Shown: positions 45,667 to 55,307 of the stretch, one piece after another
Layout of the letters: every line of letters begins with the position of its first letter
How positions within the stretch are numbered: position 1 is the stretch's first letter
NCBI GenBank assembly: GCA_938082375.1
Contig: CALKCJ010000038.1
Location: 109,857 to 173,856, forward strand
Source: an uncultured Thermomicrobiaceae bacterium
Lineage (GTDB): Bacteria > Chloroflexota > Chloroflexia > Thermomicrobiales > Thermomicrobiaceae
DNA: 64,000 nt
Direction: 5' to 3'
The notes under the pieces: model-generated
Told to the model about the DNA's origin: nothing
Databases searched by the model: none
What the model saw: only the letters and a program-made list of their open reading frames with translations
Translations under genes and position numbers: made by a program

Positions 45667-47277
45667 ATGCCTGGCGACCTGATCCTGGTCAACGGCCACG
45701 TGATGACCGGGCAGCTCGGTGAAGCCCGGCCGCTCACCGGCCTCGCCGTGTGGCAGGGGCGCATCGCGGCGGTGGGCACCGATGCCGAGGTACTGCGCTG
45801 GCAGCGCCCGGGGATCGAGGTCATCGACCTGCGTGGGCGCACCGTTACCCCGGGCTTCAACGACGCCCATTGCCACCCGATCTCGGTCGGCCTGGGCCTG
45901 CAGGAGGTAGACGCGCGCACCCCGCCGAACGAGTCGATCGCCGACATCGTGCAGCGCATCGCCGAGCGCGCTCGCCGGCAACCTGCCGGTACCTGGATCG
46001 TCGCTCGGGGATACGACCAGGCCCGGCTCCGCGAGGGCCGTCACCCCACCCGCCACGACCTCGACCAGGCCACGCCCGAGCACAACGTCGTCCTCATCCG
46101 CGCGTGCGGCCACATTGGCGTGGCCAACAGCCGGGCACTCGCCCTGGCCGGCATCACCGCTGCCACCCCCGATCCGCCCGGCGGGACGATCGACCGCGAC
46201 GAGCACGGCGAGCCGACCGGCGTTGTCCGCGAGACCGCGCTCCAGATGGTACGGCAGCGAATACCGCAGCCGCGCGAGGAGCAGCTCGCCGAGGCGCTGG
46301 TGCTCGCCGGCCGCCAGTTCCTGAGCGATGGCGTCACCAGCGTGGCCGAGGCCGGTATCCGTAGGCCCGAGGAACTCCAGGCTTACCAGCGGCTGGCGCG
46401 CGAGCGCAGGCTACCCGTCCGCACCACGCTGATGATGCTGATCGGCGAGACACTGGAGCCGCTGGTCGAGCTGGGCATCCAGACTGGTCTGGGCGACGAG
46501 TGGCTGCGCATCGGCCCAGCCAAGCTGTTCCTCGACGGCAGCATCGGTGGGCGTACCGCGCGCATGTCGCAACCCTACCTCGACCAGCCGGAGACCTGCG
46601 GCCTCTGGATGGAAGAGCCAGCGGTCATGAAGCAGAAGCTCTTCGCAGCGCATCAGGCGGGCTTCCAGTGCTGCGCCCACGCCATCGGCGACGCCGCCAT
46701 CCAACTGCTGCTCGACATCTACGAGGAGGCGCTGCGCCGGCACCCGCGCCCCGATCACCGCCACCGCATCGAGCACTGTAGCATCCTGCGACCCGACCTG
46801 ATCGAGCGCATCCAGCGGCTCGGCGTCGTCCCGATCCCGGGCACCACATTCCTCCACGACTTCCAAGAGGTGTATCTCTCCGGCCTGGGCCGGGAGCGGC
46901 TGCGCTACGCCTACGCTATGCGTACCTTTTTCGACCGCGGCATCGTCGCCGCGGCCAGCACCGACGCGCCGGTCTGCGCCACCAGCGCCATGCTGGGTCT
47001 CCAGACGATGGTGACGCGCCGCAACGCCGCCGGCCAGGTGCTCTGGCCCGAGGAGTGCGTCTCGCTGGAAGAAGCAGTGCGCGCCTATACCTACAACGGT
47101 GCCTATGCCACCTTCGAGGAGCGCATCAAGGGCACCATCGAGCCGGGCAAGCTAGCCGACCTAACCGTCCTGGAGACCGACCTGCGGGAGGTGGAGCCGG
47201 CTGCACTGGGCACGGTACGAATCGACCTCACCGTGATCGACGGGGAGATCGTCTACCAGCGCCCCGGAGCCACGTAG
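45667..47277 (+). CDS. Amidohydrolase family 3 (YtcJ-like), copy 1
   Basis: The 536-residue product has the amidohydrolase opening [10 protein letters not shown], the metal motif FNDAHCHPI (HxH variant), [56 protein letters not shown] and AASTDAPV. YtcJ-like enzymes hydrolyse C-N bonds of unknown substrates. It is 62 bp upstream of a close paralogue. ATG 45667 has AGGAGGG upstream. Confidence 0.9.
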   Translation: MPGDLILVNGHVMTGQLGEARPLTGLAVWQGRIAAVGTDAEVLRWQRPGIEVIDLRGRTVTPGFNDAHCHPISVGLGLQEVDARTPPNESIADIVQRIAERARRQPAGTWIVARGYDQARLREGRHPTRHDLDQATPEHNVVLIRACGHIGVANSRALALAGITAATPDPPGGTIDRDEHGEPTGVVRETALQMVRQRIPQPREEQLAEALVLAGRQFLSDGVTSVAEAGIRRPEELQAYQRLARERRLPVRTTLMMLIGETLEPLVELGIQTGLGDEWLRIGPAKLFLDGSIGGRTARMSQPYLDQPETCGLWMEEPAVMKQKLFAAHQAGFQCCAHAIGDAAIQLLLDIYEEALRRHPRPDHRHRIEHCSILRPDLIERIQRLGVVPIPGTTFLHDFQEVYLSGLGRERLRYAYAMRTFFDRGIVAAASTDAPVCATSAMLGLQTMVTRRNAAGQVLWPEECVSLEEAVRAYTYNGAYATFEERIKGTIEPGKLADLTVLETDLREVEPAALGTVRIDLTVIDGEIVYQRPGAT

Positions 47278-47339
47278 CGTTCGTCCCACACGGCTGCGGT
47301 AGGATACCGGCAGCGGCTTTTGAGCGAAGGGAGAAGGCG

Positions 47340-48935
47340 TTGGCTGCTGACGTCGTGCTCCTCAACGGCAGCGTGCTGACCATGGATCCTGCACGGCCGC
47401 GGGCACAGGCGATCGCCGTCTGGCGAGGCCGCATCCTCACGGTCGGGGATAACGACGCCGTCCGCGCCGAAGCCGGTCCGGCGACGCAGGTCATCGACCT
47501 CGGCGGCCGAACCGTCCTTCCTGGCCTGAACGACAACCACTGTCACCCGATAGGCTATGGCTTCGCGCTGGAATGGGTCGACGCCTCGCCCGCCGCGGCG
47601 CGCACCCTGGCCGAGATCCTGGAGCGGTTCCGCGAGGCTGCTCGGCGGGCGCCACCCGGCGGCTGGCTGCGTGGGCGTGGCTACGACGACACGCGGCTCG
47701 ACGTGCGGCGTCACCCGACCCGTTGGGAACTCGACCAGGTCACCGGTGAGCACCCAGCCATCCTCACCCGCACCTGCGGCCACATGAGCGTCGTTAACAG
47801 CGTAGCGCTCCAGCTCGCCGGCATCACCCGCGACACGCCCGACCCCGAAGGCGGGCGGATCGTCCGCGATGAGCGCGGCGAACCGACTGGCCTGCTCCAG
47901 GAGCGCGCCCAGGAGCTCGTCCGCCGGCTCATCCCGGAGCCGACAGTGGAGGACATCAAGCGGGCATTGGGGGCTGCCGGCAAGCAGTTCCTGGCGATGG
48001 GCATCACCAGCGTGGCCGAGGCCGGCATTCGCAAGGCCGAGGAGCTGCGCGCCTACGAAGAGTTGCGCCGCGAGGGGGCCCTGCCGGTTCGCACCTACCT
48101 GATGCTGCTCATCGACGAGACGCTGGAGCCGCTAGAGAAGCTGGGCCTGCGCACCGGCCTGGGCGACGAGTGGTTGCGCATTGGCCCGCTGAAGCTGCTC
48201 CAGGACGGCAGCGGCGGGGGACGCACGGCGCTGATGAGCATCCCCTACCCTGGTGAGCCCGACAACTACGGCATTGCCGTCTATACCCAGGAGCAGCTCG
48301 ACGAGGCCTTCCGGCGCGTGGCCAGGCTGGGCTGCCAGGGAGCAGCCCACGCGATCGGCGACCGCGCCATCGACATGGTGCTCACCGCCTTCGAGCGCGC
48401 GCTCGCCGCCTACCCGCAGCCCGACCCACGCTGGCGCATCGAGCACTGCGGGCTGCTCCGGCCTGACCTGCTCGACCGCATGCAGCGGCTCGCGGTGCTG
48501 GCCGTGCCGCAGCCGGCCTTCGTCTACTACCTCGGCGACTCCTACCTGCGCAACTTCACCGAGGAGCAGCTCGCGCTCTCTTACCCCTGCCGGGCCTGGC
48601 TCGACCGCGGCATCGTGGCCGTGGGTAGCTCCGATACCCCAGTCGTGCCGGCGCACCCCTGGGTCAACATCCGCGCGGCGGTGACCAGGCTGACCCAGGA
48701 CGGGCAGCGCATGGGGCCGCAGCAAGCCGTGACGGTGGACGAGGCGCTGCGGATGTTCACGCGCAACGGGGCCTACGGCTCCTTCGAGGAGCGGATCAAG
48801 GGCTCGATCGCGCCGGGCAAGCTCGCCGACCTGATCGTCGTCGACCGCGACCCGCACGAGGTCGAGCCGGAAGAGCTCCATACGATCCGGAATGAGCTGA
48901 CGATGATCGACGGCAAGGTGGTCTACGAAGCGTAA
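47340..48935 (+). CDS. Amidohydrolase family 3 (YtcJ-like), copy 2
   Basis: This 531-residue paralogue of the preceding gene shares each family motif (NDNHCHPI, RTCGHMSVVNSVAL, WLRIGPLKLLQDGSGGG, GAAHAIGDRAID, RIEHCG, GSSDTPV). The start is TTG at 47340, with AAGGGAGAAGG upstream; the longer upstream frame overlaps copy 1 and is not coding. The tandem layout suggests duplication followed by changed specificity. Confidence 0.88.
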   Translation: MAADVVLLNGSVLTMDPARPRAQAIAVWRGRILTVGDNDAVRAEAGPATQVIDLGGRTVLPGLNDNHCHPIGYGFALEWVDASPAAARTLAEILERFREAARRAPPGGWLRGRGYDDTRLDVRRHPTRWELDQVTGEHPAILTRTCGHMSVVNSVALQLAGITRDTPDPEGGRIVRDERGEPTGLLQERAQELVRRLIPEPTVEDIKRALGAAGKQFLAMGITSVAEAGIRKAEELRAYEELRREGALPVRTYLMLLIDETLEPLEKLGLRTGLGDEWLRIGPLKLLQDGSGGGRTALMSIPYPGEPDNYGIAVYTQEQLDEAFRRVARLGCQGAAHAIGDRAIDMVLTAFERALAAYPQPDPRWRIEHCGLLRPDLLDRMQRLAVLAVPQPAFVYYLGDSYLRNFTEEQLALSYPCRAWLDRGIVAVGSSDTPVVPAHPWVNIRAAVTRLTQDGQRMGPQQAVTVDEALRMFTRNGAYGSFEERIKGSIAPGKLADLIVVDRDPHEVEPEELHTIRNELTMIDGKVVYEA

Positions 48936-48965
48936 GGCGGCCAGTCAAGCGGAGGGAGGTGCAGC

Positions 48966-49652
48966 ATGGCAGTCACGGTTCGCTATCTGGGGCATGCGGC
49001 CTTCGCCCTGGAGGCGGAGGGCAAGCAAGTGGTGGTCGATCCCTTCTTGACCGGCAACCCGCTGGCGGCGGCCAAGCCAGAAGACCTCGCACCGGTTGCC
49101 ATCCTCCTCACGCACGCGCACGCCGACCACGTGGGCGACTCGGTGGCGATCTCCAAGCGCACCGGTGCGCCGGTCATCGCCACGTTCGAGCTTGGCACCT
49201 ACCTGGCTCAGCAGGGGGCTGAGACGATCGCGGCGAATCACGGCGGGACTGTGAGGTTCGACGGCGGGAGCGTGAAGTTCGTTCCCGCTTGGCACACCTC
49301 GAGCTATGGCGAGCAGTTCCTCGCGCCCGGCGTGCCGGCCGGCCTGGTGGTGCGCTTCGGCGGCAAGACGATCTACTTCGCTGGGGATACCTGCCTCTTC
49401 GGCGATATGGCCCTGATCGGCGAGGAGGGGCTCGACCTGGCCGTGCTGCCGATCGGCGACCACTTCACCATGGGCCCGGCCGACGCCGTGAAGGCGGTCA
49501 AGCTGCTTAAGCCAAGCATCGTCATCCCCTGCCACTACAACACTTTCCCGCCGATCCAGCAGGATCCCCAGGCGTTCAAGCGCGAGGTCGAGGCGGCGAC
49601 GAGCGCCCGCTGCGTCGTGCTCCAGCCCGGGGAGCAGTACACCCTGGAGTAG
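48966..49652 (+). CDS. UPF0173 metal-dependent hydrolase (metallo-beta-lactamase fold)
   Basis: The 228-residue product has HxHxDH as HAHADH (H50-H55), the H/D ligands in PAWHTSSYGE and FAGDTCLFGDM, and IPCHYNTFPPI near the C-terminus. UPF0173 proteins are cytoplasmic hydrolases of unknown substrate. GGAGGTGC lies just before ATG 48966. The gene is 30 bp after amidohydrolase copy 2, probably in one operon. Confidence 0.92.
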   Translation: MAVTVRYLGHAAFALEAEGKQVVVDPFLTGNPLAAAKPEDLAPVAILLTHAHADHVGDSVAISKRTGAPVIATFELGTYLAQQGAETIAANHGGTVRFDGGSVKFVPAWHTSSYGEQFLAPGVPAGLVVRFGGKTIYFAGDTCLFGDMALIGEEGLDLAVLPIGDHFTMGPADAVKAVKLLKPSIVIPCHYNTFPPIQQDPQAFKREVEAATSARCVVLQPGEQYTLE

Positions 49653-49819
49653 GGGGCCGACCCCGTCCCACACCTCATCGCCCGCGCCCGCTCACACGGC
49701 GGGGCAGCTCCTGCGGGAGTGACGCGCAGTCGCGCACGTGGGTACCATAGGTCAGTGGGCTGCCGGGGACAGGTGACCGGCAGCCCAGCGAGACCAAGAC
49801 CGCGAAGGAGGGTGGGAGC

Positions 49820-50404
49820 ATGCCGAGCCGTCATGAAGCCTGGGCGCTGGTCACCGAGTACACCACGCAGCCGCACCTGATCCGCCACATGCTGGCGGTC
49901 GAGGCGGCGATGGTCGCCTATGCCAGGCGGTTCGGTGAGGATCCGGAGCTCTGGGGCTTGGTCGGCTTGCTTCACGACTTCGACTACGAGCGCTATCCGA
50001 ACATCAGCCTTGAAGGGCACCCGGTCGTCGGCTCCCGCATCCTGCGTGAGCGGGGTTACCCCGAGGCAGTGATCCGGGCCATCTTGAGCCACGCCCCGGA
50101 GGTCACCGGCATCCATCCTGAGAGCTTGATGGAGCGGGCGCTGGTAGCCGTCGACGAGCTGACCGGCTTCCTGGTAGCGGTGGCACTGGTGCGACCGACC
50201 AAGAGCATCCTTGATGTCGAGGTGCGCAGCGTCAAGAAGAAGTGGAAGCAGAAGGAGTTCGCCGCGGCCGTCAACCGGGCCGAGATCGAGGCCGCCGCGG
50301 CAGCGCTGGGCGTCCCGCTCGACGAGCACATCCAGATCGTGCTCGACGCCATGAAGGAGATCGCCAGCGAGCTCGGCCTCGAACGCCAGCCGGTGGAGGC
50401 CTGA
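49820..50404 (+). CDS. HD-domain hydrolase
   Basis: The 194-residue product has HD-domain residues: an early His (HMLAVEAAMVAYA), the HD pair in VGLLHDFDYERYP, His in LEGHPVVGSRIL and His in LSHAPEVTG. The C-terminus has a basic Lys-rich stretch (VRSVKKKWKQKEF). Such HD proteins hydrolyse phosphates of nucleotides; the substrate is unknown. AAGGAGGG precedes the ATG. Confidence 0.88.
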   Translation: MPSRHEAWALVTEYTTQPHLIRHMLAVEAAMVAYARRFGEDPELWGLVGLLHDFDYERYPNISLEGHPVVGSRILRERGYPEAVIRAILSHAPEVTGIHPESLMERALVAVDELTGFLVAVALVRPTKSILDVEVRSVKKKWKQKEFAAAVNRAEIEAAAAALGVPLDEHIQIVLDAMKEIASELGLERQPVEA

Positions 50405-50743
50405 GCGGCCCTGCCGCGCCGCGGCGGATGCCTTCCAGGCTCATCCGCAAACCATTCGCATCCCCGCCCCGAACCGCAACTGTGCCACCCGCGCAGTTTG
50501 TGAAGCCGTGCGCAAAGGTGTGGGAAGGTGTGATAAGATCAGCCCAAAAGAGCCGAGCGGCGCGCGCCCGGCGACGGTCGGTGGCTGCCGTGATCCGGTC
50601 GCTCGCTCGTGGACTGAGCGGGTGACCACTCGATAAGCCAGCGGATTCAGCCGGATTGTCTCGACGCTCCGAACCGGGGTACTGCATCGGGATGGCGGTA
50701 TGAGCGAGACAGCGCGGGCGGCTGGGGAGAGGACCACGAGCGT
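50405..50743. other. Intergenic region upstream of the NuoG-like gene
   Basis: This 339-bp gap has an extended -10 element (TGA-TAAGAT, 50531-50539) without a good -35, which would leave a leader of about 200 nt before the NuoG-like gene. Apart from that I see no gene or strong RNA structure. Confidence 0.45.
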
Positions 50744-53239
50744 ATGGCTGTGAAGAGCCCAGCACGGCTGGTCACCGTCACCATCAACGGGCAGCAGTAC
50801 ACGGTTCCCGAGGGCATGACTATCCTCGAGGCCTGTCGGATGGTCGGCATCGAGGTACCAAACCTCTGCTACCAGCCACTGCTGCGCCCCTGGGGCTCCT
50901 GCCGGATCTGCACGGTCGAGATCCTCGGCCGCCGCGGCGGCCTGGTCGAATCCTGCGCCGCGCAGGTGCGCGACGGCATGGAGATCGCGACCAACTCTTC
51001 GGCCTGCGAAGAGGCGCGCACGTTCGTCTTGCAGATGTACCTGATCGACCACGCGCTCGACTGCCCCACCTGCGACAAATCCGGCGAGTGCTACCTGCAG
51101 GACAACACCTACTACCACAACGTCTACGCCAATCCCTACCGGCGGCCGAAGATCGCCCGGCCCTACAAGCACCTCAGCGACCTCATCGACTACAAGTGGG
51201 AGCGCTGCATCATCTGCTCCCGCTGCACCCGCGTCTGCGACGAGGTGATCGGCGTCACCGCCATCGAAGTGCTGAAGCGGGGGCTCGAGGCCGAGATCGG
51301 CCCGGCCTACGGTATGGATTTGCGCGACACTACCTGCACCTCCTGTGGCATGTGCATCGCGGTCTGCCCGGTCGGGGCGTTAACCGACCGCAAGTTCGCC
51401 CATCACCCCTGGGAACTGGACGCCACCGAGACCATCTGCGGCTTCTGCGACGTGGGCTGCACGCTGAACGTCGAGCACAACCGCGGCCTGGTGCGGCGCA
51501 TCACCCACCTCTGGGAGCGCGGCGTCAACTACGGCTACACCTGCGTCCGCGGCAAGTGGGGCTACGAGCAGGTACAGCACCCCGACCGGCTGGAGACCGC
51601 CGCGGTGCGGCAGGGCGACGAGCTGGTCGCCGTCCCGCTGGACGAGGCGCTCGACCTGGTCGCCGAACGGCTGCGGCACTACCAGGGCGACCGGTTCGCG
51701 GCCCTCGCCTCGCCCGACAACACCAACGAGGAGAACTACCTGCTCCAGCTCTTCACCCGCGCCGTCATGGGCACCAACAACATCGACCGGCTGATGACCC
51801 GCTCGCAGGCACAGGTGGATCGGGCTCTGCTCGACTCCTTCGGGCTCCCGGTCAGCACCAACTCGGTGCAGGAGATGTTCACCGACGCGGCCTGCGCTCT
51901 GGTGGTGGGGCCGAGCATCGGCAATACGGCGCCGGTCGCCAGCTACTGGCTCTACTGGTCGCGCAACTACCGCGAGACGAAGACGGTCGTCATCAGCCGC
52001 GACGACTATCCCCTCTGCCACCGCGCCGAGGTCTGGATCCGGCCACCCGAGGGCGGCGAGGCGGCGGTGATCAACGCGATGGCACGGGTCATCCTCGATG
52101 AGGGGCTGGCGCAGCCCGCCGTGGATGGCCCCAGCTTCCAGGCCTGGGTCGCCTCATTGCGCGACGTCGAGCCGGAGCGGGTCGCGGCGGCGACCGGCGT
52201 GCCGCTCGAGAAGATCCGCCAAGCGGCGGTACTGTACGCCACCGGCGGGCGCGGCACGCAGGCCGAGTTGGGCGAGGGCGGCTACCCGCCGAGCGTGGTC
52301 TATCACACGCTCGCGCACCAGGGCGGGGACGTCTACGCGGCCGCGGTGGCGCTCAACAACCTGGCACTGCTGACCGGCAACGTCGGGCGACCGGGGGCTG
52401 GGGTCATCGCCTTCCGCGGCCCCACCAACGCCCAGGGTGCGCTAGACATGGGATGCCACCCGGCGTTCCTGCCCGGCTACCGGCCGGTGAGCGACCGCGA
52501 GGCTCGGCACCAGCTCGAGGCCGCCTGGCTACCCCGCTGGGACGTTGAGGCGGCAGGGAGCGGCTTCGCGCCACCTTGGGCACTGCCGGCCACGCCCGGC
52601 CTGAGCCTAGAGCGGATGATCGAGGCCATCGAGTCGGGGCAGGTTCAGGCCATGTACGTCGCCGGATCAAGTCACGAGTTCGCGTCGCCGGTCGAGCCGC
52701 GGCTGCTCGCGGCGCTGGAGAAGCTCGAGTTTCTGGTCGTGGAGGACTGCTTCCCCAGCGCCCTCACCGCGCGCGCACACGTGGTGCTACCGGCTGCGAT
52801 GTTCCTGGAGAAAGACGGTACCTTCACCAGCGCCGACCGCACCGTGCAGCGAGTGCGACTGGCGATCGATCCCCCGGGCGATGCCCGGCCGAGCTGGTGG
52901 TTCATCCAGGAGATCGCACGCCGGCTGGGGTACCGGCTGAGTTTTAGCCACCCCTCGCTCGTCTTCCAGGAGGTCACCCACCTGACACCGCTCTACCGGG
53001 GCATCATCTTCCCGCGGCTAGAGCGCGGCCCGCTGACCTGGCCGGTACGTGGTCTGGCCGAGCCGGCCGAGGGAACCGTGCGGCTCGGTGCCAGTGTGCC
53101 CGGCGGCGGCTGGGCCATCTGGATGGAGCAGGCCTTCGGCGGGGTCGAGGGGGCGCTGCGGCTGGACGACGGGCTCTCGCGGGAACGTGTTCGCTTCGTG
53201 ATCGCCGAGGGAGCAACCCGTACGGACGAGGAGCGCTGA
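50744..53239 (+). CDS. NuoG/formate dehydrogenase alpha-like iron-sulfur molybdopterin-fold protein
   Basis: The 831-residue product has an N-terminal [2Fe-2S] domain (C42, C53, C56, C71), a His/Cys [4Fe-4S] motif (H103, C107, C110, C116), two more [4Fe-4S] clusters (C155-C165, C198-C208), and a molybdopterin-type domain with its own four-Cys motif (C232, C235, C239, C267). After the conserved TNEENYLLQ segment, the residue aligned with the catalytic Sec/Cys of formate dehydrogenases is Ser354. The C-terminal molybdopterin dinucleotide-binding domain appears missing: it ends soon after WPVRG. It thus resembles a formate dehydrogenase that has lost catalysis, acting perhaps as a NuoG-type subunit. 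The NuoI-like gene starts 1 nt later. Confidence 0.88.
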   Translation: MAVKSPARLVTVTINGQQYTVPEGMTILEACRMVGIEVPNLCYQPLLRPWGSCRICTVEILGRRGGLVESCAAQVRDGMEIATNSSACEEARTFVLQMYLIDHALDCPTCDKSGECYLQDNTYYHNVYANPYRRPKIARPYKHLSDLIDYKWERCIICSRCTRVCDEVIGVTAIEVLKRGLEAEIGPAYGMDLRDTTCTSCGMCIAVCPVGALTDRKFAHHPWELDATETICGFCDVGCTLNVEHNRGLVRRITHLWERGVNYGYTCVRGKWGYEQVQHPDRLETAAVRQGDELVAVPLDEALDLVAERLRHYQGDRFAALASPDNTNEENYLLQLFTRAVMGTNNIDRLMTRSQAQVDRALLDSFGLPVSTNSVQEMFTDAACALVVGPSIGNTAPVASYWLYWSRNYRETKTVVISRDDYPLCHRAEVWIRPPEGGEAAVINAMARVILDEGLAQPAVDGPSFQAWVASLRDVEPERVAAATGVPLEKIRQAAVLYATGGRGTQAELGEGGYPPSVVYHTLAHQGGDVYAAAVALNNLALLTGNVGRPGAGVIAFRGPTNAQGALDMGCHPAFLPGYRPVSDREARHQLEAAWLPRWDVEAAGSGFAPPWALPATPGLSLERMIEAIESGQVQAMYVAGSSHEFASPVEPRLLAALEKLEFLVVEDCFPSALTARAHVVLPAAMFLEKDGTFTSADRTVQRVRLAIDPPGDARPSWWFIQEIARRLGYRLSFSHPSLVFQEVTHLTPLYRGIIFPRLERGPLTWPVRGLAEPAEGTVRLGASVPGGGWAIWMEQAFGGVEGALRLDDGLSRERVRFVIAEGATRTDEER

Positions 53240-53240
53240 G

Positions 53241-53672
53241 ATGCTCGACGACATCAAGGGCTTTGTAGTCACGCTCCGCCATCTCTTCAAGCCGAAGGTC
53301 ACCATCCAGTACCCGGAGCAGAAACGTGAGATGGCGCCGCGCTTCCGCGGCTTGCCGGCGCTGCGCTCCGATCCGGAAACCGGCGAGGCCCTGTGCGTCG
53401 CCTGCGGGCTGTGCGCCCGCATCTGCCCCACGAGCTGCCTCGAGATGCACGTCGTCCCCTCGGAGGAGGGCGACCGCGAGCTGGGCGAGTTCATCCTGCG
53501 TGCCGGTCGCTGTATGTTCTGCGGCCTCTGCGCCCAGGTCTGCCCGGTCGACGCCATAACGATGAGCGGCGAGTACGAGCAGTCGGTGATGGACCGCGAA
53601 GGACTGATCTTCGTCAAGACCGAGCTGGCAGCCATCGGCTCCCAGCGACCGACCTGGTGGGATGCCGCCTGA
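53241..53672 (+). CDS. NuoI-like 2[4Fe-4S] ferredoxin
   Basis: The 143-residue protein has two ferredoxin motifs, CVACGLCARICPTSC (with the C-x2-C-x2-C-x3-C pattern) and CMFCGLCAQVCPVDA, and flanking helices of NuoI. It would pass electrons between clusters at the membrane arm of a complex I-like enzyme. GAGGAG sits over the end of the upstream gene; ATG 53241 follows its stop by one base. Confidence 0.92.
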   Translation: MLDDIKGFVVTLRHLFKPKVTIQYPEQKREMAPRFRGLPALRSDPETGEALCVACGLCARICPTSCLEMHVVPSEEGDRELGEFILRAGRCMFCGLCAQVCPVDAITMSGEYEQSVMDREGLIFVKTELAAIGSQRPTWWDAA

Positions 53673-53825
53673 CCGTCGCATGGGCGATTCGGAGATGGGG
53701 CGCGTCATCTGTACGGCGGCGCCTGGCTGGGAGACGAGAGGAGCGGGGCTGCTCTGCTTGCCAACGGCCCCGCAGTGGAGCAGGTCGCAAGGCCGGGGCT
53801 GAGCAGTAACTTAGGGGGAACAGCG

Positions 53826-55241
53826 ATGCGCGTAGCAGATGTGCGGATCGAGCGGGATTCGCTGGGTGAGGTACCGGTACCGTCGGACGCGCTCTACGGC
53901 GCCCAGACAGCACGCGCCGTGGCTAACTTCCCGATCAGCGGCCTGCGGCCTCACGCTGATCTGATCGTCGCCACCGCCCAGGTCAAGCTGGCGGCGGCGC
54001 GGGTCAACTACCGGAACAAGCGGCTCACCGACGAGCAGGCCCGGGCCATCGCCCAGGCAGCCCAGGAGATCATCGACGGGCAGTGGCATGAGCACTTCGT
54101 GGTCGATCCGTATCAGGCCGGCGCTGGCACGTCGCACAACATGAACGCCAACGAGGTCATTGCCAACCGGGCCAACGAGATCCTCGGTGGCCAGCGGGGG
54201 GAGTACCGGCCGGTCCATCCCAACGACCACGTCAACCTCGGCCAGTCGAGCAACGACGTGATCCCGACGGCCGGCCGGCTGGCCTTGCTGCGAGCCACTC
54301 CGCGGCTGGTCGAGGCGCTCCGCCTAGTGGGCGAGGCGCTCTGCCGCAAGGCGCAGGAGTTCGGCAACCTGACCAAGACCGGCCGCACCCACCTCCAGGA
54401 CGCCGTGCCGATCCGGCTGGGCGACGAGTTCTCCGGTTACGCCTCGGCCATGCGCCGGGCTTCCGAGCGCGTCGCCGAAGCCCGGCTGGCGCTGACCGAG
54501 CTGAACCTGGGAGCGACCGCGCTCGGCACCGGGATCAACGCCTTCCCAGGCTACCGGGCGCAGGTGGCCGCTGAGCTGTCTGCAATCACCGGTTTCGAGC
54601 TGCGCCCGGCGCACAACACGTTCGAGCTCACCCAGAGCCACGCCGACTTCGCCCACCTTTCCGGTACCATCCGCAACGCCGCCTTGGAGGTGATCCGCAT
54701 CGCCAACGACATCCGGCTGCTCGGCTCCGGGCCGCGCGCTGGGCTGGGTGAGATCGTCCTCCCACCGGTGCAGCCTGGCTCCTCGATCATGCCGGGCAAG
54801 GTCAACCCCTCGATCGCCGAGATGGTCAACATGGTCGCCTTCCAGGTGGTCGGCTACGACTATGCCGTCTCGCTGGGCGTCCAGGCGGGACAGCTCGACC
54901 TCAACGTGATGACACCACTGATCGTCTACAACCTGCTCTGGGCGAACGACATCCTGGCCAACGCGCTCAACGTCTTCCGCACGCGCTGCATCGAGGGCAT
55001 CCAGGCCAACGAGCGGCGCCTGAGCGAGCTCGCCCACGGCAGCATCGCACTGGCGACCATCCTCACACCCAAGATCGGCTACCTCCGGGCCGCCGAGATC
55101 GCCAAGAAGGCCTGGGAGACGGGTAAGACGGTGCGCGAGGTCGTCGTCGAGGAGGGGATCCTCAGCGAGGCCGAGGCCGCCGAGATCCTCGACCCGGTGC
55201 GGATGGCGCTACCGCAGGATCCCGACGCCAACCGCTGCTGA
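53826..55241 (+). CDS. Aspartate ammonia-lyase/fumarase family enzyme
   Basis: The 471-residue product has the lyase signature GSSIMPGKVNP, TGRTHLQDAVPI, NLGQSSNDVIPTA and AGAGTSHNMNANEVIANRA. These motifs are common to class II fumarase and aspartase; GTSHNMN and HPNDHVNLGQ are compatible with either. It is a soluble tetramer in the family and either makes fumarate from aspartate or interconverts it with malate. ATG 53826 has GGGGGAAC upstream. An upstream ATG at 53775 would add 17 unconserved residues. Confidence 0.88.
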   Translation: MRVADVRIERDSLGEVPVPSDALYGAQTARAVANFPISGLRPHADLIVATAQVKLAAARVNYRNKRLTDEQARAIAQAAQEIIDGQWHEHFVVDPYQAGAGTSHNMNANEVIANRANEILGGQRGEYRPVHPNDHVNLGQSSNDVIPTAGRLALLRATPRLVEALRLVGEALCRKAQEFGNLTKTGRTHLQDAVPIRLGDEFSGYASAMRRASERVAEARLALTELNLGATALGTGINAFPGYRAQVAAELSAITGFELRPAHNTFELTQSHADFAHLSGTIRNAALEVIRIANDIRLLGSGPRAGLGEIVLPPVQPGSSIMPGKVNPSIAEMVNMVAFQVVGYDYAVSLGVQAGQLDLNVMTPLIVYNLLWANDILANALNVFRTRCIEGIQANERRLSELAHGSIALATILTPKIGYLRAAEIAKKAWETGKTVREVVVEEGILSEAEAAEILDPVRMALPQDPDANRC

Positions 55242-55307
55242 GAGTGATCGGGTATCATCAAGCCTGTGACACCTGGCGATCTGCGCCTGACGAACGGAGG
55301 GCCAGCA

